Source: a candidate division FCPU426 bacterium (GTDB lineage Bacteria; Oederibacteriota; Muellerivitia; Muellerivitales; Muellerivitaceae). From it: 35,540 bases of DNA. The stretch covers positions 1-35,540 of the forward strand of contig JAHFCG010000012.1 in the NCBI GenBank assembly GCA_023249615.1. The letters are read 5' to 3'. The position numbers and the translations under genes were made by a program. The notes beneath the pieces are model-generated. The model was given only the letters and a program-made list of their open reading frames with translations, had not been told where the DNA came from and did no database searches. Below, piece after piece: positions 23,909 to 32,259 of the stretch; the stretch's first letter is position 1; every line of letters starts with the position of its first letter.

Positions 23909-25431
23909 AACCTTTCTTCGTCGTTTGTTCCTCCTCTTTCCTCCTCGTTTTCCCGTGGCCGAGTATTTCCACCGCGAGGGAAGTACAGCTCACCATCCTC
24001 TTCACCAATGACCACCACGGCCAGGTGGACCCCATTCATGGCAGCGACACCTCAAAACCCGTCGGCGGCGTCACCCGCCGAATGGCCCTCATCGAGAAAA
24101 TTCGCCAGGAAGTCGGCCCAAAAAACGTATTACTTGTGGACGGGGGGGACCTTTTTACCGGTACCGCGTTATCGGGTTTAACCAACGGGGAGGTCGATTG
24201 CGCGGCCTACCAATTGATGAAATACAACGCCATTGTTTTGGGGAACCATGATTTTGATTACGGTAAAAAAGTCCTGCTCGAAAACAGGAAAAAATACCAA
24301 ATTCCCTGGGTCTCGGCCAACACCGTTGTCCGGGGAAACTCCCAAAACTTTGTCAGGCCCTACGTCCTGGCCTACGCGGGGGTGAGGGTTGGTATGATCG
24401 GTTTCAGCAATCCCGACACGCCGGGTTTGACCAAACGCGAGAACGTGTCGGGCCTGGTTTTTAACCCGCCGGGCGCCTCCGCCAAGGGCCTCCATTCCAT
24501 CCTGAAAAAAGACGCGGATATTTTTATCGCCCTCAGCCATCTGGGCGTGGACGGGGACAAAAGGTTCGCGAAGGACAATAATTTTCTGGATGTCATCATT
24601 GGAGGCCACAGCCATACAATCCTTTTTGAACCCATTGTGGAAAAAAAGGCCGATGGAAGCCTTGCCGGTCCCATCATTACCCAGGCCGGATCCAGGGGGC
24701 TTTACCTGGGAAGGCTGGATTTGACGGTGAAAGGTGTCCGCGATCCCAAAACCAAAAAAGAGGATTATTCGGTGGAGGACTACCGTTACAAGCTTATTCC
24801 GATAAACCAGGACCTTCCCGAGGATCCCAAAATGGTGGAACTCCTCCAGCGCTTTAAAAACCGCCTTAAATCAAAACCTTTGGATGAGGTTTTGGCGACG
24901 GTTTTCGGTGATTTGGGCCGCTCCAACCAGGGCGACTCGTTTCTGGGGGAAATGACCGCGGACGCCATCCGCAAGGCCGCCGGCACCGAAATCGCCCTCT
25001 TAAACAGTGGTTCCTTCCGGACTGATTTTAAATCCGGGGATTTAACCAGGGAAATCCTGTATGAAATTTTCCCTTTTGACGATGAAGTGGTAACTTTGGA
25101 TGTCCCTGGATCCTATTTGAGAAAAGCCATCGAGGCTTCCGAGCTTAAAAAAGGGCAGGGGGGGTTTCTCCAGGTCTCAGGGTTGAAAATCGAGCGGTCC
25201 GGGGAGGAATTAAAAATTTTGGCGGGGAACGAACCCTTGAGGGACCGCCAAAAATACCTGGTCGCGGTCAATGATTTTTTGGCGGGAGGCGGGGACGGTT
25301 ATGACGTGTTTCGGAGAGTGAAGGCCCGTCGAAAGACCCAGAGGATGGTCCGCGAACTCCTGGAGTCCACGCTGAAGGAGAAACAAAAAATCACGACGGA
25401 CAACATTGAGAAACGCTGGAATATTCCCTAG
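23881..25431 (+). CDS. Secreted UshA/5'-nucleotidase-family bifunctional enzyme
   Basis: 516 residues. A signal peptide covers about 1-32. The N-terminal metallophosphatase has the metal-site motifs NDHHG (43-47), GDLFTG, LGNHDFDYG, LSHLG and GGHSH. The C-terminal 5'-nucleotidase domain shows GEMTADAIRKAAGTEIALLNSGSFR, DFKSGDLTREILYEIFPFD and AGGGDGYDVF. UshA-like enzymes in the periplasm hydrolyse nucleotides and UDP-sugars to nucleosides, sugar phosphates and phosphate. The only in-frame start before the domain is the ATG at 23881, which lies inside the right arm of an inverted array, so MFISVHRWL is repeat-derived and there is no normal ribosome-binding site. Confidence 0.92.
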   Translation: MFISVHRWLKPFFVVCSSSFLLVFPWPSISTAREVQLTILFTNDHHGQVDPIHGSDTSKPVGGVTRRMALIEKIRQEVGPKNVLLVDGGDLFTGTALSGLTNGEVDCAAYQLMKYNAIVLGNHDFDYGKKVLLENRKKYQIPWVSANTVVRGNSQNFVRPYVLAYAGVRVGMIGFSNPDTPGLTKRENVSGLVFNPPGASAKGLHSILKKDADIFIALSHLGVDGDKRFAKDNNFLDVIIGGHSHTILFEPIVEKKADGSLAGPIITQAGSRGLYLGRLDLTVKGVRDPKTKKEDYSVEDYRYKLIPINQDLPEDPKMVELLQRFKNRLKSKPLDEVLATVFGDLGRSNQGDSFLGEMTADAIRKAAGTEIALLNSGSFRTDFKSGDLTREILYEIFPFDDEVVTLDVPGSYLRKAIEASELKKGQGGFLQVSGLKIERSGEELKILAGNEPLRDRQKYLVAVNDFLAGGGDGYDVFRRVKARRKTQRMVRELLESTLKEKQKITTDNIEKRWNIP

Positions 25432-25627
25432 TCCTGTCTGCGGGCAAAAAGGGCAGGGTTATTGAACATAGGATCAAGCGGGTTAGTCGACAAAATCAAA
25501 TGAGGAAGAGCGGTTTACTTCCCAAGTTCTCGTAAGATAAAAAATTTTAAAATGTGTCCTGTTTTTTTACCCCGACTTCAATCGTTTACAGGTTTTCCAT
25601 CCTTTTGGCCACTTTTCCCCTCTTTCC

Positions 25628-25655
25628 TTGACACCCCTTTTTTCACTTCTATAAT
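25628..25655 (+). promoter_or_regulatory. Consensus sigma70-type promoter for glgA
   Basis: A perfect -35 TTGACA (25628-25633) and a perfect -10 TATAAT (25650-25655) are separated by 16 bases. The expected start near 25662 leaves a leader of about 65 nt before the glgA ATG, containing the CCGCC-TCC-GGCGG hairpin. Confidence 0.8.
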
Positions 25656-25671
25656 GCCCGCAATCATTAGT

Positions 25672-25684
25672 CCGCCTCCGGCGG
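25672..25684 (+). repeat. Small hairpin CCGCC-TCC-GGCGG in the glgA leader
   Basis: A perfect five-base stem with a three-base loop. The same 13 bases recur at 27284-27296. It lies between the glgA promoter and its start codon. The rest of the 295-nt gap upstream (25432-25627) shows only a weak CCTGTC/GGCAGG stem after the nucleotidase. Confidence 0.55.
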
Positions 25685-25726
25685 TCGAGTGAATTCAATT
25701 ATTAAATTGACCTTTTTGAGAGAAAA

Positions 25727-27253
25727 ATGCCAAAAGCCACGACCAAAAAACCCATCGAATCCCCGACGGACCTTTCCCCGAAAATGGAACTTGTTAAGCG
25801 CAGGGTTTTGTTTGTTTCCTCCGAGGTGGTGCCTTACGCGAAAACCGGGGGGTTGGCGGATGTGGTGGGCTCGCTTCCCCAGGCCTTGATGAAGCTTGGC
25901 TGTGAGGTCGCGGTGGTTTTGCCGAAATACAAGGTGATTTCCCCCGAAAAATACAAATTAAAACTGGAAATAAGGGGCCTGACCGTCCCCATGGGCATGG
26001 GTGAAATGACAGCGGATATCTATTCCACCCGATTGGGGGACACCCACGGTACGGTTTACTTCATCCAGAATGACCGGTACTTTGACCGCGACGGTTTTTA
26101 CGGCACTGCCGAAGGGGATTACCATGACAACGCCGAACGTTTCGCTTTCTTCTCGCGTGCGGTCCTTGAAATGGTCAAGGCCATCAACTGGTATCCGGAG
26201 GTGCTTCACCTCAATGACTGGCAATCGGGACTGGTCGCGGTTTATTTAAAGACCCTCTATAAAGACATCAAACCCTACAACAACATGAAAACCCTGTTTT
26301 CCATCCACAACATGGCATACCAGGGACTTTTTCCCAAGTATGTCCTTCCGATGACGGGAATAGGGTGGGAAGAATTCCGGCACGAAAAACTCGAGTTTTA
26401 CGACCAGGTCAATTATCTCAAGGCGGGGCTGGTTTATTCCGACGCCCTTAATACGGTTTCCGAGCGGTACGCCCAGGAGATTCAAACGGAGGAATACGGA
26501 CACGGGCTTCAGGGGGTTTTGGGCGACAGGGAAGCCGATCTTTACGGCATCGTCAACGGAATCGACTACAACGAATGGAACCCCGCAACGGACAAGGAAA
26601 TTCCGGCGCAGTACACCGTCAAAAATCACGAAAAGAAGGTTGAGTCCAAACAGAAACTATTGTTGGATCAAAACCTCCGCTTCAACAGCCAGACCCCTGT
26701 CATTGGTCTTATTTCCCGGCTAACCGACCAAAAGGGGCTGGACCTGGTCGCTGAAATCATCGCGGATTTCCTGGATCTGGATGTTCAATTTGTCGTTTTG
26801 GGAACGGGAGATCCGAAATACCACGTCCTCCTGGAGGGCCTGAAGGAAAAATACTCCTCCAAATTGGCGGTTTCCCTGAAGTTTGACAACCGCCTGGCGA
26901 AACTCATCTACGCGGGAAGCGACATGTTCCTGATGCCTTCCAGGTTTGAACCTTGCGGATTGGGCCAAATGATCGCCATGAAATACGGCACCATTCCCCT
27001 GGTCCGAAAAACCGGCGGGCTCGCGGATACGGTTGAAAACCTTTCCCTGGACGGAAAAAAGGGAACGGGGTTTGTTTTTGAAAATTACAAGGGCGCGGAC
27101 CTTCTTTTCACCATTAAACGGGGGGTCGAGGCGTTTCACCAGCCCAAGCTTTGGAGCGATCTGGTCGAGCGCGCCATGAAAGAGGATTTTTCATGGGACG
27201 CTTCCGCCCGGAAGTATCTTGAACTTTATGGAAAACTCCTCAAAAAGCAATAA
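25727..27253 (+). CDS. glgA: Glycogen synthase (ADP-glucose type, GT5)
   Basis: 508 residues; ~25 residues before the usual RRVLFVSSEVVPYAKTGGLADVV start are Lys/Thr/Pro-rich. The KTGGL motif (39-43) binds ADP-glucose and starch primer. NDWQSGLV, HNMAYQG, YGIVNGIDYNEWNP, ISRLTDQKGLDL and the C-terminal SRFEPCGLGQMIAMKYGTIPLVRKTGG, including the donor-site Glu, are all present. The enzyme extends alpha-1,4-glucan chains from ADP-glucose. It has its own strong promoter, and a weak GAGAG precedes ATG 25727; MEL at about residue 20 is an alternative start. The next gene encodes a GGDEF protein with a glycogen-binding domain, which suggests a regulatory link. Confidence 0.95.
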   Translation: MPKATTKKPIESPTDLSPKMELVKRRVLFVSSEVVPYAKTGGLADVVGSLPQALMKLGCEVAVVLPKYKVISPEKYKLKLEIRGLTVPMGMGEMTADIYSTRLGDTHGTVYFIQNDRYFDRDGFYGTAEGDYHDNAERFAFFSRAVLEMVKAINWYPEVLHLNDWQSGLVAVYLKTLYKDIKPYNNMKTLFSIHNMAYQGLFPKYVLPMTGIGWEEFRHEKLEFYDQVNYLKAGLVYSDALNTVSERYAQEIQTEEYGHGLQGVLGDREADLYGIVNGIDYNEWNPATDKEIPAQYTVKNHEKKVESKQKLLLDQNLRFNSQTPVIGLISRLTDQKGLDLVAEIIADFLDLDVQFVVLGTGDPKYHVLLEGLKEKYSSKLAVSLKFDNRLAKLIYAGSDMFLMPSRFEPCGLGQMIAMKYGTIPLVRKTGGLADTVENLSLDGKKGTGFVFENYKGADLLFTIKRGVEAFHQPKLWSDLVERAMKEDFSWDASARKYLELYGKLLKKQ

Positions 27254-27272
27254 TTTTCTAATAAAAAAGCTT

Positions 27273-27380
27273 TTCACCACAGGCCGCCTCCGGCGGCGCA
27301 CAGAGACACAGTAATAAAATTTTGAATCCTTGGATTTTTCCGTCCTGTGCCTTTGTGGTTCCGAAGGAACCCGTGGTTAA
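27273..27380. repeat. Inverted ACCACAG/CACAGAG array with two nested hairpins
   Basis: The left arm TTCACCACAG is split by GCCGCC-TCC-GGCGGC (27283-27297) and resumes GCACAGAGACACAG. The right arm CTGTGCCTTTGTGGTT is followed by the palindrome GGTTCC-GAA-GGAACC (27357-27371), flanked by two copies of GTGGTT. The array fills most of the gap between glgA and the GGDEF gene. Confidence 0.65.
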
Positions 27381-27389
27381 GAAGGAATT

Positions 27390-28706
27390 TTGTCAGAAGT
27401 TCTAGGCCGTGGAATGGAAAAAATGAATAACTCTCTATCCGATTTTTTAAAATCAAAGGAAGAATCGCTGGGGGACCGGTGGCAGACTTCCGTCGGCCGT
27501 CTTACATCCCGCGTGGGATTTTTTGATCCCTCCTCGAAAGTCTTCCAGGAAATCAAAAAACTCATGATGAACCTTGTTTCCATCGTGGAGCGGAAGGGCA
27601 GCGCCGAACAGGCGGTTGACGCCGAAATCAAACCCATCGTCTCGCATTTGAAGAATCTTCAATCCGAAAATCAGTTAAACCCCACGGAAATGGTTTTTTT
27701 CCTTTTTCTCATGAGGGATATCCTGAAGGAGGTTCTCAGGGAAATGGCGGGGGAAACCCTGAACGGCAAGGAACATGAGGTTTTATTCGCGGAATCCCTG
27801 GACCAGGTTTCATCCCTTTTGAACAGGTTGGGTCTTGTCTTTTTTGAGGGCGCGATGCGGTTAAAGGCCGACGATGGGTATAACCAACAGGACGTGATGG
27901 CCATTGAATACGCGCTTTTGTATGAGAGGACCAGACAAATCGCCATTACCGACCGCCTGACGGGTCTTTTTAATTTTGGTTATTTCCTGGAGCGCTTGAA
28001 GGAAGAAAGAATGAGGGCGGAACGATACCACCGTCTTTTATCCCTGATCCTCTTTGATCTGGACCATTTTAAAAAATACAACGATAACAACGGACATCCG
28101 GCGGGGAACGAGGTCTTAAAAAAGATCTCCGAAACACTCAAGGAAGAGGCGAGGGAAGTGGATATCGTCGCCCGGTACGGCGGGGAGGAAATGGTCATCA
28201 TTCTTCCCGAAACAAGCCGGAAAAGGGCGGCGGACCTGGCGGAAAGAATCAGGCTTCGTGTCGCCGAAACCCCTTTTGAGGGGATGGAAAAACAACCCCT
28301 GGGAAAAGTGACTATTTCCGCCGGCGTAGCCACCTATCCCGTGGACGCGGCTAATGAGGAAGACCTGATCAAAATGGCCGACAGCAGTTTGTACCAGGCC
28401 AAGTCCCGGGGCCGCAACAGGGTGGTGACCCATGAGCCTCCTGTCAAGGTAACCATCCGCTACAAGTCCCATCGAACCCTGTCCAGGGTGGCGTTGGTCG
28501 GCAATTTCAACAATTGGGACAAGGATGTCGATTTAATGGAACATCAGGCCGACGGTTCTTTCCAGTTTGTCATCGCTTTGAACCCCGGCGTTTACCATTA
28601 CAAGTTTGTCCTGAATGATGTGGAATGGATTCCTGATCCGGCCTGTCCCGAGCGGGAACATGACACGCTTGGCGGCGACAACAGCGTGTTGAGAGTTTCA
28701 GCCTAA
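27390..28706 (+). CDS. Diguanylate cyclase with RsbRD-like N-domain and C-terminal AMPK/CBM48 glycogen-binding domain
   Basis: 438 residues from TTG at 27390 (AAGGA close by); ATG 27414 or 27423 are alternatives. Residues ~8-150 resemble RsbRD_N (KSKEESLGDRWQTSVGRL). GGDEF domain ~185-345: FDLDHFKKYNDNNGH, RYGGEEM at 262-268 (Phe replaced by Met) and a product-inhibition RxxD at 255-258. Residues 352-438 align well with the AMPK-beta carbohydrate-binding module: GNFNNW (W376), HYKFVLNDVEWIPDP (K405, W413) and LGGDNSV (N431), the residues that contact glycogen in AMPK. The protein is soluble, with no transmembrane helix. It follows glgA in the same direction, so c-di-GMP synthesis may respond to glycogen. 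Confidence 0.9.
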   Translation: MSEVLGRGMEKMNNSLSDFLKSKEESLGDRWQTSVGRLTSRVGFFDPSSKVFQEIKKLMMNLVSIVERKGSAEQAVDAEIKPIVSHLKNLQSENQLNPTEMVFFLFLMRDILKEVLREMAGETLNGKEHEVLFAESLDQVSSLLNRLGLVFFEGAMRLKADDGYNQQDVMAIEYALLYERTRQIAITDRLTGLFNFGYFLERLKEERMRAERYHRLLSLILFDLDHFKKYNDNNGHPAGNEVLKKISETLKEEAREVDIVARYGGEEMVIILPETSRKRAADLAERIRLRVAETPFEGMEKQPLGKVTISAGVATYPVDAANEEDLIKMADSSLYQAKSRGRNRVVTHEPPVKVTIRYKSHRTLSRVALVGNFNNWDKDVDLMEHQADGSFQFVIALNPGVYHYKFVLNDVEWIPDPACPEREHDTLGGDNSVLRVSA

Positions 28707-28713
28707 AAACGTC

Positions 28714-28923
28714 AAATCCACCGCCAAGTCGCCAAGAAAGATTTGTTCCGAACATCCTAAAAAAGACTAAACATTTTTTCTTCCATCTGATAATCTTTCA
28801 TTCTGAATTTTGCTTTATTTGCTTGAAAATCCTCATGAAACCAATTCCATCCGATGTTCTTTTTATGGTTTTCGGGTTACAGAAATTCCTTCCTTGGCGA
28901 CTTGGCGTCTTGGCGGTGGATTA
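28714..28923. repeat. Inverted array of 8-nt CGCCAAGT units upstream of ileS
   Basis: The left arm AATCCACCGCCAAGTCGCC (28715-) and the right arm 28891-28922, ending TTGGCGGTGGATT, are inverted copies. The left arm lacks one 8-nt unit relative to the right. About 150 nt of AT-rich sequence with no gene lie between. The right arm ends 23 nt before the ileS ATG. Confidence 0.7.
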
Positions 28924-28945
28924 TCCCTAAATTTTGGATCGAAAA

Positions 28946-31786
28946 ATGCCTGATTACAAATCCACCTTAAACATTACCCAAACCTCCTTTCCGATGAAAG
29001 CGAACCTTCCTGTCACGGAACCGGAACGAATCAAGCTGTGGGAGGGTCTTGGCTTTCACCAGCGCATGTTCCAGGGAAAATCCGGCAAGTTTGTTCTTCA
29101 CGACGGCCCTCCTTTCGCCAACGGCGACATCCACATGGGAACGGCCCTGAATAAAATCCTCAAGGACATCATCGTCAAGTACCGCGGTCTTCAGGGAAAT
29201 GACACCCCCTATGTCCCGGGGTGGGATTGCCATGGGATGCCCATCGAACACAAGGTTATGGAACAGCTGGGCTCGAAGGCCAGGACCATGACCAAGGTGG
29301 AAATTCGGAACGAGTGCCGGAAATACGCCGATAAATTCATGAACCGTCAAAGGGACGAATTCAAGCGCTTGGGCGTCCTGGGCGATTTCGACCACCCTTA
29401 TCTCACCATGGACCCGGCCTATGAGCTCAAAATAGTGGAGTCTTTCAATCAGATGCTCCTGGACGGTTATATCAGCCGGCGTCTGCGACCGATCCACTGG
29501 TGCCCCAAATGCCGAACCGCGCTGGCCGAGGCAGAAGTGGAATACGCTGATCATGAGTCCCTTGCCGTAACGGTTGCTTTTCCCGTTAAAAAGCTTCCGG
29601 CGGGAATATTTTCCAAAACTCCGCTTGAGAAACTTTCGTTTCTTATTTGGACAACAACTCCTTGGACCCTACCCGCGAACCTCGGCATCTCGGTTCATCC
29701 TGATTTTGAGTATGTGACGGTTCAAGTGGGGGATTCCTATTACGTCCTGGCCAAGGTGCTTTTGGCCCAAGTGGCAAAGGTTTGCGGTTGGAAGGTTGAG
29801 GACCTAAAAATCATCGACGAAACCCAAGGCCAGCTCCTGGAAAAGGCGGTGGGGCGCCATCCTTTCCTCGACCAGGATTCCCTGGTGATGGTGGGGGGGC
29901 ATGTCACGGCGGACGCGGGAACAGGGCTTGTCCATACCGCTCCGGGACATGGCCGTGAGGACTATGAAATAGGTTCCAAATACAACCTTCCCGTTTACTC
30001 GCCCGTGGATGAGGCGGGGAAATACGATGCCAGGGTCAAGGAATACGAGGGGGTTTCGGTTTGGGACGCCAACCCCAAGATCGTCGAAAAATTAAAAGGG
30101 TTGGGGCGCCTTCTCTCCCTTGAAACCATCAAGCACAGCTATCCCCACTGCTGGAGATCCAAAAATCCCATTATTTTCCGGGCCACTGCCCAGTGGTTTG
30201 TGGAACTGGATCACAAGGATTTGAGAAAAAAATGCCTTGAGCAAATTGAGGAAATCGGAAAAAACAACGGCTGGATTCCCGCCTGGGGCAAGGACCGCAT
30301 CCGAAACATGGTGGAGGGCCGGGCGGACTGGTGTATTTCCCGCCAGCGTTCCTGGGGGGTCCCCATCACGGCCATTTATTGCAAGACCTGCGGCAAGGTC
30401 GTGCGCGACCCGAAGGTGAGTGAGGCTGTCGTGGCCCTGGTCAAAAACGAGGGACTGGATGGGTGGTTCAGCCACCAGGCCGGAGATGTTTTACCGAAGG
30501 GTCATCAATGTTCCTGCGGTTCCGCCGAGTTCATAAAAGAAGAGGACATTCTGGATGTTTGGTTTGAATCCGGGGTTTCCCACATGGCGGTTCTTAAAAA
30601 CCGCACCGAGCTCGCATGGCCTGCTGATCTTTATCTCGAGGGAGGAGACCAACATCGGGGTTGGTTTCAACACGCCCTTTGGACAGGGGTTGCCCTTGAG
30701 GGGAAAGCACCCTTTAAGGCGGTTTTAACCCACGGATGGGTTTTGGACGGCCATGGTAAGGCCATGCACAAGAGCGCGGGGAACGTCATTGACCCCATGG
30801 ACACCATGAAAAAATACGGCGCCGATATTCTTCGCCTTTGGGTTTCCTCTGAGAACTACACGGAAGACGTGGGGATCAGCGATGAGATGTTGAGCCGTAT
30901 GTCCGAGGCTTACCGTCGGGTTCGCAATACCTTCAGGTTTATCCTGGGAAACCTTTCGGACTTTGATCCTGCTAAAAATCGTGTGGAAGAGAAGGACTTT
31001 TTGCCCCTTGACCGATGGGCCTGGCTGGAATCGCAGAAAACCCTCTCCGGCATTAAGGCGGCTTATGACCAATACCAGTTCACCAAGGTTTTCCATCAAT
31101 TGGACAACTTCTTTTCAGTGAGTTTAAGCGCGGGATATTTCGATATTTTGAAAGACCGGCTTTATACCTTTGCGACGGATTCGAAAGCCAGGCGCGCCGC
31201 CCAGACGGTTTTGTACGACATTTTAAAAAGTTTTGTGGTTTCGGCGGCTCCCATTCTTTCCTTTACCTCAGAGGAAATCTGGCAATCCCTTCCGGAAGGT
31301 TTCAAGTCGAAAAACGAGCGAAGCGTTTTTACCGCTCTTTGGCCAACGGTTTCCGAAAAAACCGATGATGTTCTTAACCAGGAATGGATCGAAATTTTTA
31401 CCGTTAAGCGGGCGGTTTCGAAATCGCTGGAAGGATTGCGCCAGGCCAAGACCATCGGAAGTTCCCTGGAGGGGGAGGTGGAACTTTTCGTGGGGAATGA
31501 GAAGGTGAAAGCCATCCTCCAGAAACATTTGGAAAATCTCCGTTATTATTTTCTTGTTTCCGGAGTCGAATTAAAAAGCGGGGAGGCGCCCGCAGGCGCG
31601 GTGGAAGCCGAGGACACGAACCTCAAATTGAAAACCATTACCCGAAAATCAACCGGGCAAAAATGCGCAAGGTGCTGGAACTATTATTCGGTCGAACAGA
31701 TGGATAAAACCTTCGCGGATATCTGCCACCGGTGCGGGCCGGTCGTGCAAAAATGCCAAACCGCCGGAACCTGGAGCCCCTCATGA
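28946..31786 (+). CDS. ileS: Isoleucyl-tRNA synthetase
   Basis: 946 residues from ATG 28946 (a TTG four codons earlier is less likely). Class I features: PPFANGDIHMGTALNKILKDI (the HIGH site, read here as HMGT), the editing domain with IWTTTPWTLPANLG and GTGLVHTAPGHGREDY, DVWFESGVSH, and the KMSKS site in GWVLDGHGKAMHKSAGNV, which reads AMHKS. The C-terminal zinc knuckle is intact: CARCW and CHRCG. The enzyme charges tRNA-Ile and clears mischarged Val-tRNA. The TGA overlaps the lspA ATG (ATGA), the first of a run of couplings. The ileS-lspA order is conserved in many bacteria. Confidence 0.96.
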   Translation: MPDYKSTLNITQTSFPMKANLPVTEPERIKLWEGLGFHQRMFQGKSGKFVLHDGPPFANGDIHMGTALNKILKDIIVKYRGLQGNDTPYVPGWDCHGMPIEHKVMEQLGSKARTMTKVEIRNECRKYADKFMNRQRDEFKRLGVLGDFDHPYLTMDPAYELKIVESFNQMLLDGYISRRLRPIHWCPKCRTALAEAEVEYADHESLAVTVAFPVKKLPAGIFSKTPLEKLSFLIWTTTPWTLPANLGISVHPDFEYVTVQVGDSYYVLAKVLLAQVAKVCGWKVEDLKIIDETQGQLLEKAVGRHPFLDQDSLVMVGGHVTADAGTGLVHTAPGHGREDYEIGSKYNLPVYSPVDEAGKYDARVKEYEGVSVWDANPKIVEKLKGLGRLLSLETIKHSYPHCWRSKNPIIFRATAQWFVELDHKDLRKKCLEQIEEIGKNNGWIPAWGKDRIRNMVEGRADWCISRQRSWGVPITAIYCKTCGKVVRDPKVSEAVVALVKNEGLDGWFSHQAGDVLPKGHQCSCGSAEFIKEEDILDVWFESGVSHMAVLKNRTELAWPADLYLEGGDQHRGWFQHALWTGVALEGKAPFKAVLTHGWVLDGHGKAMHKSAGNVIDPMDTMKKYGADILRLWVSSENYTEDVGISDEMLSRMSEAYRRVRNTFRFILGNLSDFDPAKNRVEEKDFLPLDRWAWLESQKTLSGIKAAYDQYQFTKVFHQLDNFFSVSLSAGYFDILKDRLYTFATDSKARRAAQTVLYDILKSFVVSAAPILSFTSEEIWQSLPEGFKSKNERSVFTALWPTVSEKTDDVLNQEWIEIFTVKRAVSKSLEGLRQAKTIGSSLEGEVELFVGNEKVKAILQKHLENLRYYFLVSGVELKSGEAPAGAVEAEDTNLKLKTITRKSTGQKCARCWNYYSVEQMDKTFADICHRCGPVVQKCQTAGTWSPS

Positions 31787-32259
31787 TGCTCATCGGGATT
31801 TCCATGCTGGTGGTGGCCCTGGACCAGTTCACCAAATTCCTGATCCTTCAAACCATGAAATTAAACGAAACCCAATCCCTGATTTCCGATTTTATTTACC
31901 TGACCTACATCCAAAACCCGGGGACCGCCTTCGGCTTCATGGCCAACATGGAAACCTTCGTGCGAATCCCGTTTTTTGTGGCGATTACCACTGCGGCCTG
32001 TTTCATTGTTTATACCTATCAACGGCTTATTCCACAGGAAAAACAATTTACCCGCGTCGCCCTGGGGCTTGTTTTGGGAGGCGCCCTTGGAAATTTCGTG
32101 GACCGGATCCTCTACGGAAAAGTCATCGATTTTATCGACATGCGTTACCATGATTTTCAGTGGTATATCTTTAACGTCGCCGATTCCTGCATTACGGTCG
32201 GCCTGATTTTCCTGCTCATCGAGTTTATCTGGGGAGCCAATCGAAAGACGGAACCATGA
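31783..32259 (+). CDS. lspA: Lipoprotein signal peptidase LspA, copy 1
   Basis: 158 residues from ATG 31783, overlapping the ileS stop as ATGA; longer in-frame starts lie inside ileS. Four membrane helices are expected. The catalytic aspartates are D107 in GNFVDR and D134 in FNVADS; also conserved are the N-terminal LDQFTK and IQNPGTAFG. LspA (signal peptidase II) cleaves diacylglyceryl-modified prolipoproteins in the inner membrane. A second lspA follows immediately, colinear without gaps over 140 residues and identical at about 87 of them (by eye). Both catalytic sites are intact. Confidence 0.95.
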   Translation: MMLIGISMLVVALDQFTKFLILQTMKLNETQSLISDFIYLTYIQNPGTAFGFMANMETFVRIPFFVAITTAACFIVYTYQRLIPQEKQFTRVALGLVLGGALGNFVDRILYGKVIDFIDMRYHDFQWYIFNVADSCITVGLIFLLIEFIWGANRKTEP

